The position numbers and the translations under genes are program-made. From positions 62,001 to 126,000 of the forward strand of contig NZ_LR215043.1 in the NCBI RefSeq assembly GCF_900660705.1: 64,000 nucleotides of DNA, read 5' to 3'. Source of the stretch: Mycoplasmopsis columbinasalis. GTDB taxonomy: Bacteria > Bacillota_I > Bacilli_A > Mycoplasmatales > Metamycoplasmataceae. Below the pieces are notes generated by a model. The model was not told the DNA's origin. It ran no database searches and saw nothing but the letters and a program-made list of their open reading frames with translations. Shown here one piece after another: positions 55,461 through 64,000 of the stretch (position 1 is its first letter; each line of letters opens with the position of its first letter).

Positions 55461-56828
55461 CTACATTTTAATGTTGCCAGAAGTACGTGGGTAAGGGATA
55501 ACATCACGAATGTTATCAACTCCAGTAACATACATCACTAAACGTTCAAACCCTACGCCAAAACCTGCTGAACCAGCATTACCAAATTTTCTCAAGTCTA
55601 AATATCATTGCAAGTCTGCTTGCGAAATGCCAACTTCTTTGATTCTTGCTTCTAACTTATCAATGCGAACTTCCCGTTGACTACCACCAATAAGTTCGCC
55701 GATTCCAGGTACAAGTAAGTCGAAAGCGGCTACTGTTGTGTCATCATCATTTTGGTGCATGTAAAAGGCTTTGAAGGCTTTCGGGAAGTTAATCACAGCC
55801 ACAGGTCCTTTGAATAGTTCTTCGGCAAGATAACGTTCGTGCTCGGTTGCTAAGTCAAGCCCGAAGTGAATGTTTTGATCTTCAAATCTTGATTTCACTT
55901 TTGCAAGTTCCGCAATCGCATCACGATAATCAATGACATTTAATTTTTGTTGGCAGAAAGCACTAAGTCGATCGAGCAAGTTAGCATCAACGTGTTCAAG
56001 TAAAAAGTTAAATTCGTGTGGGTGTTTTTCAATTGTTTTTTTGATCGCAGTTTTAAGCAAATCATCAGCAAGGTGAATCACATCGTGTAAATTGTAAAAA
56101 GCAACTTCTGGTTCAATCATTCAGAACTCAGCAGCATGTTTTTTGGTGTTAGAATGTTCCGCACGGAAAGTTGGGGCAAAAGTATAAACTTTTTTGAACC
56201 CAAGCGCATAACTTTCGGCGTGCAATTGACCAGTTACACCTAACGTGGCATTATTAGCACCAAAGAAAGGTTTCTCAGCATTAGCGTCGTTGACACTAAA
56301 AGTTTCGCCAGCACCTTCGCCGTCATTGCTAGTGATAATTGGCGCATTAAAGTATATAAAACCATTGTCAATAAAGTATTTATGCACTTCGTAAGCTAAA
56401 GTTGAACGAATTAAAAACACAGCACGTAACAAATTGGTACGATGTCTCACGTGTGGCAATTCACGTAAGGTTTCTAAGTTGATTTGTTGTTTTTGAATTG
56501 GATAATCACCACTTGCTAAACTCAAAACTGCAAATTCACTCACCACCAACTCAGCTGGTTGCGGCGCATCTGGAGTGTGCTTAAGTTCGCCAACTACGCG
56601 CACAGCTGACCCAAGGTGTAATTCGTTTGCCTGTGTCAAACTGGTTTCACCAAGCAAACTTGCTTTTAACACACATTGCAATGAATCAGTAGTTGAACCA
56701 TCATTGAGTGTCACAAAACTCACTTTCAGGTTGCCCCGGTTGGAAACTACTCATGCCTTGAGTTCAATTTTTTTGCCATCAAATTTATCGATTTTTGCTA
56801 AAATATCCTTAATTCTGAGATCTTTCAT
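55461..56828 (-). CDS. asnS: Asparaginyl-tRNA synthetase
   Basis: 455 aa, normal for AsnRS. An N-terminal OB-fold ([21 protein letters not shown]) binds the anticodon. The class II core follows: [38 protein letters not shown] (motif 1 and the amino-acid pocket), [23 protein letters not shown] (motif 2) and [20 protein letters not shown], then PYPRT (motif 3). The asparagine-type residues and the absence of the extra AspRS insertion support Asn over Asp. It charges tRNA-Asn with asparagine. Three TGA codons are Trp. Confidence 0.95.
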
Positions 56829-57074
56829 TTACTCTCGCCTTTCCTTAGTTGAGTTTGAAACAAGTTTCAAACTCTTAAATTGTAATAATTAACAAATTTT
56901 ATCATTTTTTTCACTTTTTTGCCGCTGAGCAAGCACTTGCTGGCGTGTTTTCTGTCTAAAAAGCAAAAAGTGCAAAGTTTACCGTGAACACAAATTCTCT
57001 AAGTTAAAAAAATCACAGCAATTTAGATTTTAGCTTTTTGTAATGACTAACAAGTTTAGCCTTTTTTCGAAAAT
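56829..57074. other. Gap between tpiA terminator and asnS start
   Basis: AT-rich, no open frame. It should carry the asnS promoter, but I cannot pick a convincing -10/-35 pair. Confidence 0.4.
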
Positions 57075-57104
57075 AAAAAACGCACCAGTTGAAGGTGGGT
57101 TTTG
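57075..57104 (-). terminator. Terminator after tpiA
   Basis: Minus-strand AAAACCCACC / GGTGCGTTTT hairpin with a small mismatch and a 7-base loop, followed by T. Confidence 0.7.
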
Positions 57105-57116
57105 ATTGTAATTAAG

Positions 57117-57911
57117 CTAATTAGTTTCAATTCGAGTGGTAATTAAATCTGCAAATGACTCGGCTTTGAGTGAAGCGCCACCAATTAAAAAACCATCAAT
57201 GTGTGGCATTGAGCCGAGTTTAATAATATTTTCTTGTTTGACACTCCCGCCATAAAGCACCGGACACTTGTTTTGCGTGTGTTCACGAATAATTTGACAC
57301 ATAGCGTTAGCTTGTTCTGGGGAAGCAGCTTGTGTACCAATTGCTCAGATTGGTTCGTAAGAAATTAATACCTTAGCAGGATCAATATCTTTGAGTGAAG
57401 TTTCTAATTGTTTAATGATTACTTCTTTGGTTTTACCGGCGTTCCGTTCTTCGATGGTTTCACCTAAACAAATCACAGGAATCATACCTGCTGCTAAAGT
57501 TTTTTTGGCTTTTGTATTAACGATAAATTCATTTTCACGGTGAAACCTACGACGTTCTGAGTGGCCAATGATTACATACTTAGTGCCTAAATCTTGAATC
57601 ATAAAAGCGGGCACATCGCCTGTAAAAGCACCCTCATCAAATTCTGACACATCTTGGCTAGCAATGTATAAATTGAAAAACTCAGGCCTTTTCTCGAACA
57701 AATTGCTGTGGTTATAAAGCATAATTCGTAACGCTGGAATGTTAATAAAAGGGGTCGCAATTGCGTACTCATGCGTTTGTAACGCTTCTTTAATTGAAGG
57801 ATCTAATTGCATACGTTTGTACAAAACAGCACGTAAGTCATCAACGAAATGCATTGTTTGGGTGAAAGTCTTGTGTGCCTTTCAGTTCGCCATAATAAAA
57901 AGTTTTTTCAT
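57117..57911 (-). CDS. tpiA: Triosephosphate isomerase
   Basis: 264 aa TIM barrel. Landmarks: IMANWKAHKT with the substrate-binding Asn and Lys, VIIGHSERR with the electrophilic His, ISYEPIWAIGTQAAS with the catalytic Glu and loop 6, and LYGGSVKQEN, the phosphate loop. It interconverts dihydroxyacetone phosphate and glyceraldehyde 3-phosphate in glycolysis, the main energy source of fermentative mycoplasmas. The ATG has AAGGAG upstream and lies 8 bases after the ligA stop on the same strand. Confidence 0.97.
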
Positions 57912-57919
57912 TCGTAATC

Positions 57920-59923
57920 TTACTCCTTGCTAAGTAGCTCTGTAAAGGCTGCTTCGGAAAGAACTTCCACCTTTAATGCTTGAGCTTTGTCTAATTTTGA
58001 ACCAGCATCTTCGCCGGCTAAGACATAAGAAGTTTTAGCAGAAACTGAAGATGCAACTTTACCACCATTTTGTTCAATGAGTGCAACAAAGTGGTCACGA
58101 GGCTGCGAAAGTTTACCAGTAATGACGAAAACTAAGTTTGCCAATTTAGTTGAAGCCAATGCTGTCGAGGGAGCTTCGTACTTTATATTTTGTTCCAATT
58201 TTGTTAAAAGTGGATAGTTTTTTTCGTTTTTGAAGTATTTTTGCAAAGAATCAAGGATTTTTGGTCCAATATTAGGAATGTTTGTGAGTTTGGAAAGATT
58301 AGGATCAGCTAAAATTTCAGTGAAATTTTTGTAGTAATTTGAAACTATTTTGGCTGCTCTCTCGCCGACATTTTTAATTCCGATAGCATAAAGCACGCGG
58401 TAGAAAGCAGTGGTTTTGCAAACAGTGTCAATGTTGGTAAGTAGGTTGTTAACTTTTTTATCTTTAAACAAAGGTAAAGCTAACAATTGTTGAGTTTTTT
58501 GTTTAAGTTCAAAGATATCGCTAATATTAGTAAGTAATTTTTCCCGGTAAAAATCTTTCACGGTGCTAAGTCCGAGGCCAACAATATTCATTGACTTACG
58601 TGAAGCGAAGTGATAAATTTGGTTGATAATGACTTCTGAACATGCTTCATTGACACAAAATTGGTCGACATTATCATCGAGTTCAACTAGAGTTTCACCA
58701 CAGGATGGGCACACTAATGCTTTAGGATAATTTGTGTGGTTTTTAGGAACAACTTGACCAATGATTTTAGGAATAATTTCTCCAGCTTTGATGATTTTGA
58801 CTTGATCACCAATGTCGATGTTTAAACTCTTAATGAAATTATAGTTATGTAAAGTGGCGGCTTGTACCATTGTCTGATTAAGTTCTACTGGAACTAAAGC
58901 TGCTACATAAGTTATCTTGCCAGTACGTCCAACTGTAGGTTTAATATCTAAAATGGTACTTGTTGCTACTTCAACTTCATACTTAAAAGCAATTGAGTGC
59001 TTAGGAAATTTGGCTGTGCTGCCAAGTTTTGACCAAGAAGTTAAATCATTAAGTTTAATTACCAAACCATCAGCATCATAAGGTAAAGTATTTTTTACTT
59101 CCGCAAAAGCTTCAATTTCATCAGCTAAATCTTCCACTTCAACTAACTTATTCATTGGATTAGTTGGAAGTCCAAGTTGAACTAAAAACTCAATAACTTT
59201 GTGTTGCGAAGTTAAATTGTGTTTCGGTGCATCAACTATTTCATACAAAAATGCATCTAATTTGCGATGACGCACAACTTCAGGATTAATTTGTCGCAAA
59301 GTTCCGCTGGCAGCATTTCGCGGGTTAGCGAACTCCTTTTCACCTTTTGCTGTTAATTCAGCGTTGATTGTGGCGAATTGATTTTTATTTAAATAAATTT
59401 CACCCCTGATTTCAATGTCTTGTGTATAGTCAATTAATTGGGGGATGGTTGCAATGGTTCTAACGTTGTGTGTCACATCTTCACCCTCTTGGCCATCACC
59501 ACGAGTTAAAGCTTGTACTAAATAGCCATTTTTATAATGCAAAGCAATTGAAAGTCCATCAATTTTTGGTTCAATATTAAACATTATTGACTCTAGCGGG
59601 AGAATTTTTTCAATGTTCTCAACAAATTTAGTAATTTCTTCAAAGTTGTAAGCTTTGTTAAGCGAAAGCATAGGTGTTTGGTGAGCAACTTTTTGAAATT
59701 TAGTATCAACATATCCACCAACTCTTTGTGTTGGGCTAAGTGGAGAAATTAATTCTGGATATTCTGCTTCTAATTGTTCAAGTTTAAGTAAAGTTTGGTC
59801 ATAAATCAAATCTGAAACACTAGGATTGTTATCTAAATAGTACTCTTTATTTCATTGATTTAACTTAGTAATAAGCTCGCTCATTTGTGCTTTGATTGTT
59901 AAATTTTGGGCTTGATTCGACAT
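57920..59923 (-). CDS. ligA: NAD-dependent DNA ligase LigA
   Basis: 667 aa with all usual domains: the N-terminal NMN-binding Ia domain (EYYLDNNPSVSDLIYD), the adenylation active site IEPKIDGLSI with the nucleotidylated Lys, the OB-fold, a four-Cys zinc finger (CPSCGETL ... FCVNEAC), helix-hairpin-helix repeats (NVGERAAKIV, IPNIGPKILD) and a C-terminal BRCT domain (FVITGKLSQPRDHF ... SYVLAGEDAGSKLDKA). It seals nicks in replication and repair using NAD+. The ATG at 59923 follows AAGGAG by 6-7 bases. One TGA near residue 28 is Trp. Confidence 0.97.
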
Positions 59924-59957
59924 TGACACTCCTTGGGGTCTTGGTTTAAAATTGAAT

Positions 59958-59984
59958 TTTACAAAAAATATTTCGAATTATAAT
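59958..59984 (+). promoter_or_regulatory. mutM promoter, placed for leaderless transcription
   Basis: TTTACA (59958-59963) and a perfect TATAAT (59979-59984), 15 bases apart. The TATAAT ends 6 bases before the mutM ATG at 59991, so the transcript should begin at or next to the start codon. No ribosome-binding site is present. Confidence 0.55.
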
Positions 59985-59990
59985 TAAACT

Positions 59991-60818
59991 ATGCCTGAAA
60001 TGCCTGAAGTAATTACAGTAGTGCGCCAACTCGAACAAATTGTGTTAAATAAAACTATTACAAAAGTTGAAGTATTTTTAGATAAACTCTTAAAAAATAG
60101 TACTATTCAACAATTTGAATTGTTTGTTATCGGTGAAAAAATCACTTCAATGTCAAATGTTGGAAAGTTTATTTTATTTGAATTAACAAACGATAAATAC
60201 ATTATTAGTCATTTACGAATGACTGGTAAATATGCCACTTATCACAAAATGCGCCCTCGAATGCCACATGACTATGTGGTTTTTACTTTTAGTGATAATT
60301 CAACCCTATATTACAATGATGCTCGTCAATTTGGCACTTTCCACATTAAAACCAAAACTGAGCTTTTCACTACTGAACCATTGCACAAATTAGGGCAAAT
60401 TCCTGCTCAAACCGATCCACACTGATTTTTCAACAAATTAGCCAAAAAGCAAGTCCCTATAAAAAGCGCTTTACTAGACCAAAATCTTGTGCTCGGCATT
60501 GGTAATATTTATGCTAACGAAGTTTTGTGAGAACTAAAAATTCATCCACTTACTCCTTGCAATCAAATTGCTTCATTCGAAACAGCTGAACAGCTTTTAA
60601 CTGTTGCGCAAGCAATTATGGACAAAGCTACAGAAGAAGGCGGTTCTTCTATACAGTCTTATGCTTCATTAAATGGCAAAAAAGGAAATTATCAAAACTT
60701 TTTAAAAGTTCACACCCGTGTCAATTTACCTTGTTATCGTTGTCAAAATCCAATTGAAAAAATATATGTACAAAACCGCGGAACATATTTTTGTTCCAAC
60801 TGTCAAAAATTTAAATAA
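59991..60818 (+). CDS. mutM: Formamidopyrimidine-DNA glycosylase (Fpg/MutM)
   Basis: 275 aa. It begins MPEMPEV, giving the catalytic Pro2 and Glu3. It also has SHLRMTGKY, NDARQFGTFHI, the helix-two-turn-helix GIGNIYANEVLW, and a C-terminal zinc finger with CYRCQNPI and FCSNCQ. It removes 8-oxoguanine and formamidopyrimidines and cuts the abasic site. Two TGA codons are Trp. The gene has no ribosome-binding site and its -10 box lies directly before the ATG. The Smr gene follows without a gap. Confidence 0.95.
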
Positions 60819-61142
60819 ATGGCATCAAATTTTTTAGATCTACATGGTTTAGACCAAATTCAAGCAATTAGCAAGGTAGTAATTTTATTAGACAACGCGC
60901 TTCGAATCAAAATTCCAGTTGTGCACATTATCACAGGTAAAGGTAATGGCGCTTTATTTACTACAGCCTTAGACTTGCTAATCAAAGAAAATTATGAATA
61001 TTCAATTGAAAATCAGGGTGGTGAAATTATTGTTTTTCTTCAACGTGAATTTAAACAATATTATGTAGATGACGATGAATATTATTTCGATTACAGTGAC
61101 GATGGTTACAATGTAAATGATTTGAGTAAAAAATATGAATAA
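60819..61142 (+). CDS. Small Smr-domain protein, 107 aa
   Basis: Contains LDLHGLDQIQAISKVV and HIITGKGNGAL, the two signatures (LDLHG and TGxG) of the Smr domain found at the end of MutS2, which has nicking endonuclease activity on branched DNA or RNA. The last 25 residues are rich in Asp and Tyr. It begins exactly after the mutM stop (TAA-ATG), so it is translated by coupling. This arrangement suggests a DNA-repair role, or a role on stalled ribosomes as shown for some Smr proteins. Confidence 0.85.
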   Translation: MASNFLDLHGLDQIQAISKVVILLDNALRIKIPVVHIITGKGNGALFTTALDLLIKENYEYSIENQGGEIIVFLQREFKQYYVDDDEYYFDYSDDGYNVNDLSKKYE

Positions 61143-61244
61143 TTTTTTTCAAATAGAACTATGAAATAGAAACATATGTCGAATGATGAAATGAATTTTT
61201 ATTTAAACTACATTATTAATAATGCTTTTTAAAAACATAATAAC

Positions 61245-61250
61245 TATAAT
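61245..61250 (+). promoter_or_regulatory. Candidate -10 box for sufS
   Basis: A TATAAT 144 bases before the sufS start, in a gap of 251 bases that otherwise holds no visible gene or hairpin. No good -35 partner. Confidence 0.3.
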
Positions 61251-61393
61251 CAAAAAATTTATTTTTTAATCCCATTTCTCTTTTAACTCCATAAAACGAA
61301 AATTTTTAGAAAACAAATTAAATTTAACAGTACAGCAGAAAGCTAAATTACCCTAACTTAACTTTTAAATTAATTTATTTAGCAGGTGAGAAT

Positions 61394-62557
61394 ATGAAAT
61401 CCAACAATGAATTGAAAAAGTTTTTTCCCTTACTAAATCAAATAGTATATTTTGATTCATCTGCAATGATGCAAAAACCCTTCCAAGTCGTTGAAGCTGG
61501 CAATGATTTTTATACCAAATATGCGGTAAGCACACGCACAAGTGAAGCAACAATTGGAATTAAAAATAAAGAAACTATTGAAAATTTGCGTTCAAAAGTT
61601 GCTAAATTACTTAATGCAAAATCAGGGGACAAAATAGTTTTTACTTCAGGCGCAACAGATTCTTTAAATAAAATCGCTTCAATGTTAGAAATTTTAATCA
61701 AAAAAGATGATCAAATTCTTTTATCAAATTACAACCATTCATCAAATATTGGTCCTTGAATTTTGCTTGCTAATAAAGTTGGCGCTAAAGTAATTTTTTC
61801 TGAAAACGTTGAAAACGACATTAATGAAAAGACAAAAATAGTTGCTTTTTCACAAGTAACAAACACATTAGAAAAGCATTTTGATATCCAAAAAATTAGA
61901 ACTAAATTACAAAGAAATCAAGGTTTGATTATCAATGATGCTGCTCAAGCGATTGTAAGTGAACCGGTTGATTTACAACTTAGTGATGTTGTAGTTTTTA
62001 GCGCAAATAAATTTTACGGACCAACAGGTTTCGGAGTTTTAGCAATGCAAAAACATTTAGCTGAACAATTGCAACCAACTTTTATTGGTGGTGGCACTCT
62101 TGATGCAGTAGAAAAAGATGGAGAAATTTGTATTAATCAAGGTGTAATGAATATGGAGCCTGGAACTCCAAATCTCGGTGCCATTCATATGTTTGATGCA
62201 GCAATTGATTTTTTTAACGAACATTTAGGTTACAAAAAAACCAAAGCAACTCTTGAAGAAATTACTAAATATTTGTACAACAATTTAGCAAATATACCTA
62301 ATTTACAGTTATATAACTCAAATGATAATCATATTGTTCTTTTTAATATTAAAGGAATTCCAGCTCAAGATGTTGCTCACTATTTAGCAACAAAAAACAT
62401 TTATGTTCGTGCTGGAGCTTTTTGCGCTCAATATCTTAAAAATACCAGAAGTGAAAAAAGTTTTGTTCGCATTTCACTTGCAATTTATAATGACAAAACA
62501 GATTGTGACGCTTTAATAGCTGCTCTTAAGGATGGAGGTGATTTTCTTGTTGTTTAA
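61394..62557 (+). CDS. sufS: Cysteine desulfurase (SufS/class V aminotransferase)
   Basis: 387 aa. FTSGATDSLNKIA and NDAAQAIVSEPVDL fit the PLP pocket; VVFSANKFYGPTGFGVL contains the PLP-binding Lys; VRAGAFCAQYL contains the catalytic Cys in the RxGxFC loop. It takes sulfur from cysteine for Fe-S cluster assembly. The ATG has AGGTGA upstream. One TGA near residue 123 is Trp. sufU overlaps its end, the standard partner in mollicutes and Firmicutes. Confidence 0.93.
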
Positions 62558-62987
62558 TCAAAATCAAAAACGCGAAATCATAATGAAACATTATCTTGAG
62601 CCTAAGTTTAAAGTTAGCAACGATGTTAAATTTAAGAATGAAACCAAAAAATATGGTGAAAGTTGTGGCGACTTTTTGGTAATTGAACCTCATTTCGATC
62701 AAAATAAATTAGTTGATATCAAATTTAAAGGTGAAGGCTGTGCATTTTTTATTGCTTCGACTGATATTTTGTGCGACTGACTTTTAAATAATACATTTGA
62801 GCAATACACCAATAAAATAGCAATTTATGAAAAATTGCTCACAGGAAAAACACTCTCAGATGAAGAACAAAATTTACTCGGTGAATTAATGGTCTTTGAT
62901 AATGTTAAATTACATCACAACCGCCTAAACTGTTGCATGATGTTACCACGTTTACTTATTAAAAAATTTGAAGATGCCCAAAACTAA
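62547..62987 (+). CDS. sufU: Fe-S cluster assembly protein SufU
   Basis: About 146 aa. The cluster and zinc ligands of SufU are in place: ESCGDF (Cys-x-Asp), FKGEGCAFFIASTD and NCCMMLPR. The start is a TTG pair at 62547/62550, eight or more bases after an excellent GGAGGTGA that lies inside the end of sufS; an ATG at 62532 is in frame but sits before the ribosome-binding site. SufU accepts sulfur from SufS. One TGA is Trp. The dinB start overlaps its end. Confidence 0.9.
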
Positions 62988-64000
62988 AACTATTTTTCAT
63001 ATTGACTGTGATTCTTTCTTTGTGAGCGCACACCGAACTATTAATCCTAGTTTAATTGGCAAACCAGTATTAATTGGAAGAAGAAATCGCCACTCAATTG
63101 CGACATCAATTAGCTATGAATTAAAAAATAAAGGGGTAAAGGTGGGCTGACCTCTTTATATGATTTTTAATGTTGAACCGAAAGCTATCGTTGTTGAGCC
63201 CGATTACAATTTATATTCTGAGTTATCGACCAAAATTTTTAATTACATAGAACAAAAATATGCTGATAAAATCGAAATTTTTTCAATCGATGAATGTTGA
63301 ATTGATGTAACAAATTTTTTAGGTGAGTCAGATCCTATTACGTTAGCTTATGGCATACAAAAAGATATTGCGCAAAAATTTAAAGTTCCAATTTCAATCG
63401 GTGTTTCATACAATAAATTTTTAGCAAAAATGGCAACCAATCTAGCAAAACCGAACGGTGTACGTATGATTACACAGAAGAATTTCAAGGAATTGATTTG
63501 ACCTTTGGATTTATCTGAATTTTTTGGAATTGGCAAAGCAACTTTACCAAAGTTAAATGCTATTGGAGTCTATAAAATAGGTGATTTAGCAAAACTAGAA
63601 TACAATAGTCCTGAAGTTTATGCAATTATGCACACCACTGGTGATCGTATTATTAAACAAGCTCAAGGACTTGGCGACGATGACCTAAAAAGTCCGCAAA
63701 ATGCTAAAAGTATTTCTGCAGATTTTACTTTTTTTCACGGTGAAATGAATAATGAAGAGGAAATTATTGATATTATCAAAACTCTTACTCGTAAAATTGT
63801 TACCAAAGCACGAAATCGTGATTATGTGACCAATTCGGTAGGTGTAACTGTTCGCAAAATGGACCGCACTTGAGATGGAAAAAATTTGAAGCTAACTGAC
63901 TATACAAATGATTATGATGACATTTTAGAAAATATATTAAGAGCGTTCAATTCTTTTTGAAACGGCGAATTAATTCGTGGTGTTGGAGTAAAATTAAATC
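62974..64000 (+). CDS. dinB: DNA polymerase IV, Y family (3' end beyond window)
   Basis: 342 codons visible. FHIDCDSFFVSA carries the first metal-binding Asp, FSIDECWID the second acidic pair (SIDE motif), and SIGVSYNKFLAKMATNLAKP the finger region; FFGIGKATLPKL is the helix-hairpin-helix, and after it the little-finger domain. It copies damaged DNA. The ATG at 62974 is inside the end of sufU (overlap of 14 bases), with only weak ribosome-binding potential, suggesting coupling. Several TGA codons are Trp. The gene runs past the right edge. Confidence 0.93.

Overview
The window is a piece of a mollicute chromosome of the Mycoplasmopsis/Metamycoplasma type. It is AT-rich, nearly every long gene stays open only if TGA is read as tryptophan, surface proteins are lipoproteins with lysine-rich signal peptides, and there are no cell-wall genes. 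The species cannot be named from the sequence alone.

Layout. (1) 1-10134, all minus strand: a partial SGNH hydrolase, an rsmE-tsaE pair, and two very large lipoproteins of about 1,275 aa, the second broken by a one-base shift in an A7 tract. (2) 10335-15589, plus strand: rpsB-tsf, an orphan gene, tRNA-Leu(UAA), tRNA-Lys(UUU), then a 50-aa protein with ten cysteines directly upstream of a dihydrolipoamide dehydrogenase that carries the same CxxCxxC motif at its N-terminus. (3) 15619-18123: a frameshifted ABC exporter (minus) and a P-loop NTPase (plus). (4) 18223-21484, minus strand: the distal spc/alpha ribosomal operon map-infA-rpmJ-rpsM-rpsK-rpoA-rplQ, without secY-adk in front of it and with a terminator-like hairpin in its leader. 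(5) 22009-22378: tmRNA, followed by about 1.1 kb without genes.

(6) 23541-48128 is the main accessory region: eleven variable lipoprotein genes, six on the plus strand (starts 23713, 27392, 29236, 31082, 32965, 35056) and five on the minus strand (starts 40148, 41982, 43870, 45758, 47956), pointing at each other. Ten share an almost identical leader of about 172 bp with three consecutive hairpins, a GTG start and the same lipoprotein signal peptide. The mature parts are mosaics of 85-107 aa modules of the mycoplasmal 'lipoprotein 17-related' kind and end in one of two alternative C-terminal domains. The genes on either side of the centre are broken, the first gene carries nine 270-bp repeats, and near-identical copies lie in inverted and direct orientation. 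The locus looks built for recombination and size variation, but no recombinase gene lies in the window.

(7) 48242-57911, minus strand: a lipoprotein, DegV, a membrane protein with degenerate GGDEF- and EAL-like regions, pcrA/uvrD, an RDD membrane protein, a GT2-like protein, asnS and tpiA; ligA (57920-59923) lies just upstream of tpiA. (8) 59991-64000, plus strand: mutM (apparently leaderless), a small Smr protein, sufS-sufU and the start of dinB.

Several genes are interrupted by single-base shifts in short A tracts. This fits either slipped-strand phase variation or homopolymer errors in the assembly; the sequence alone cannot separate the two.
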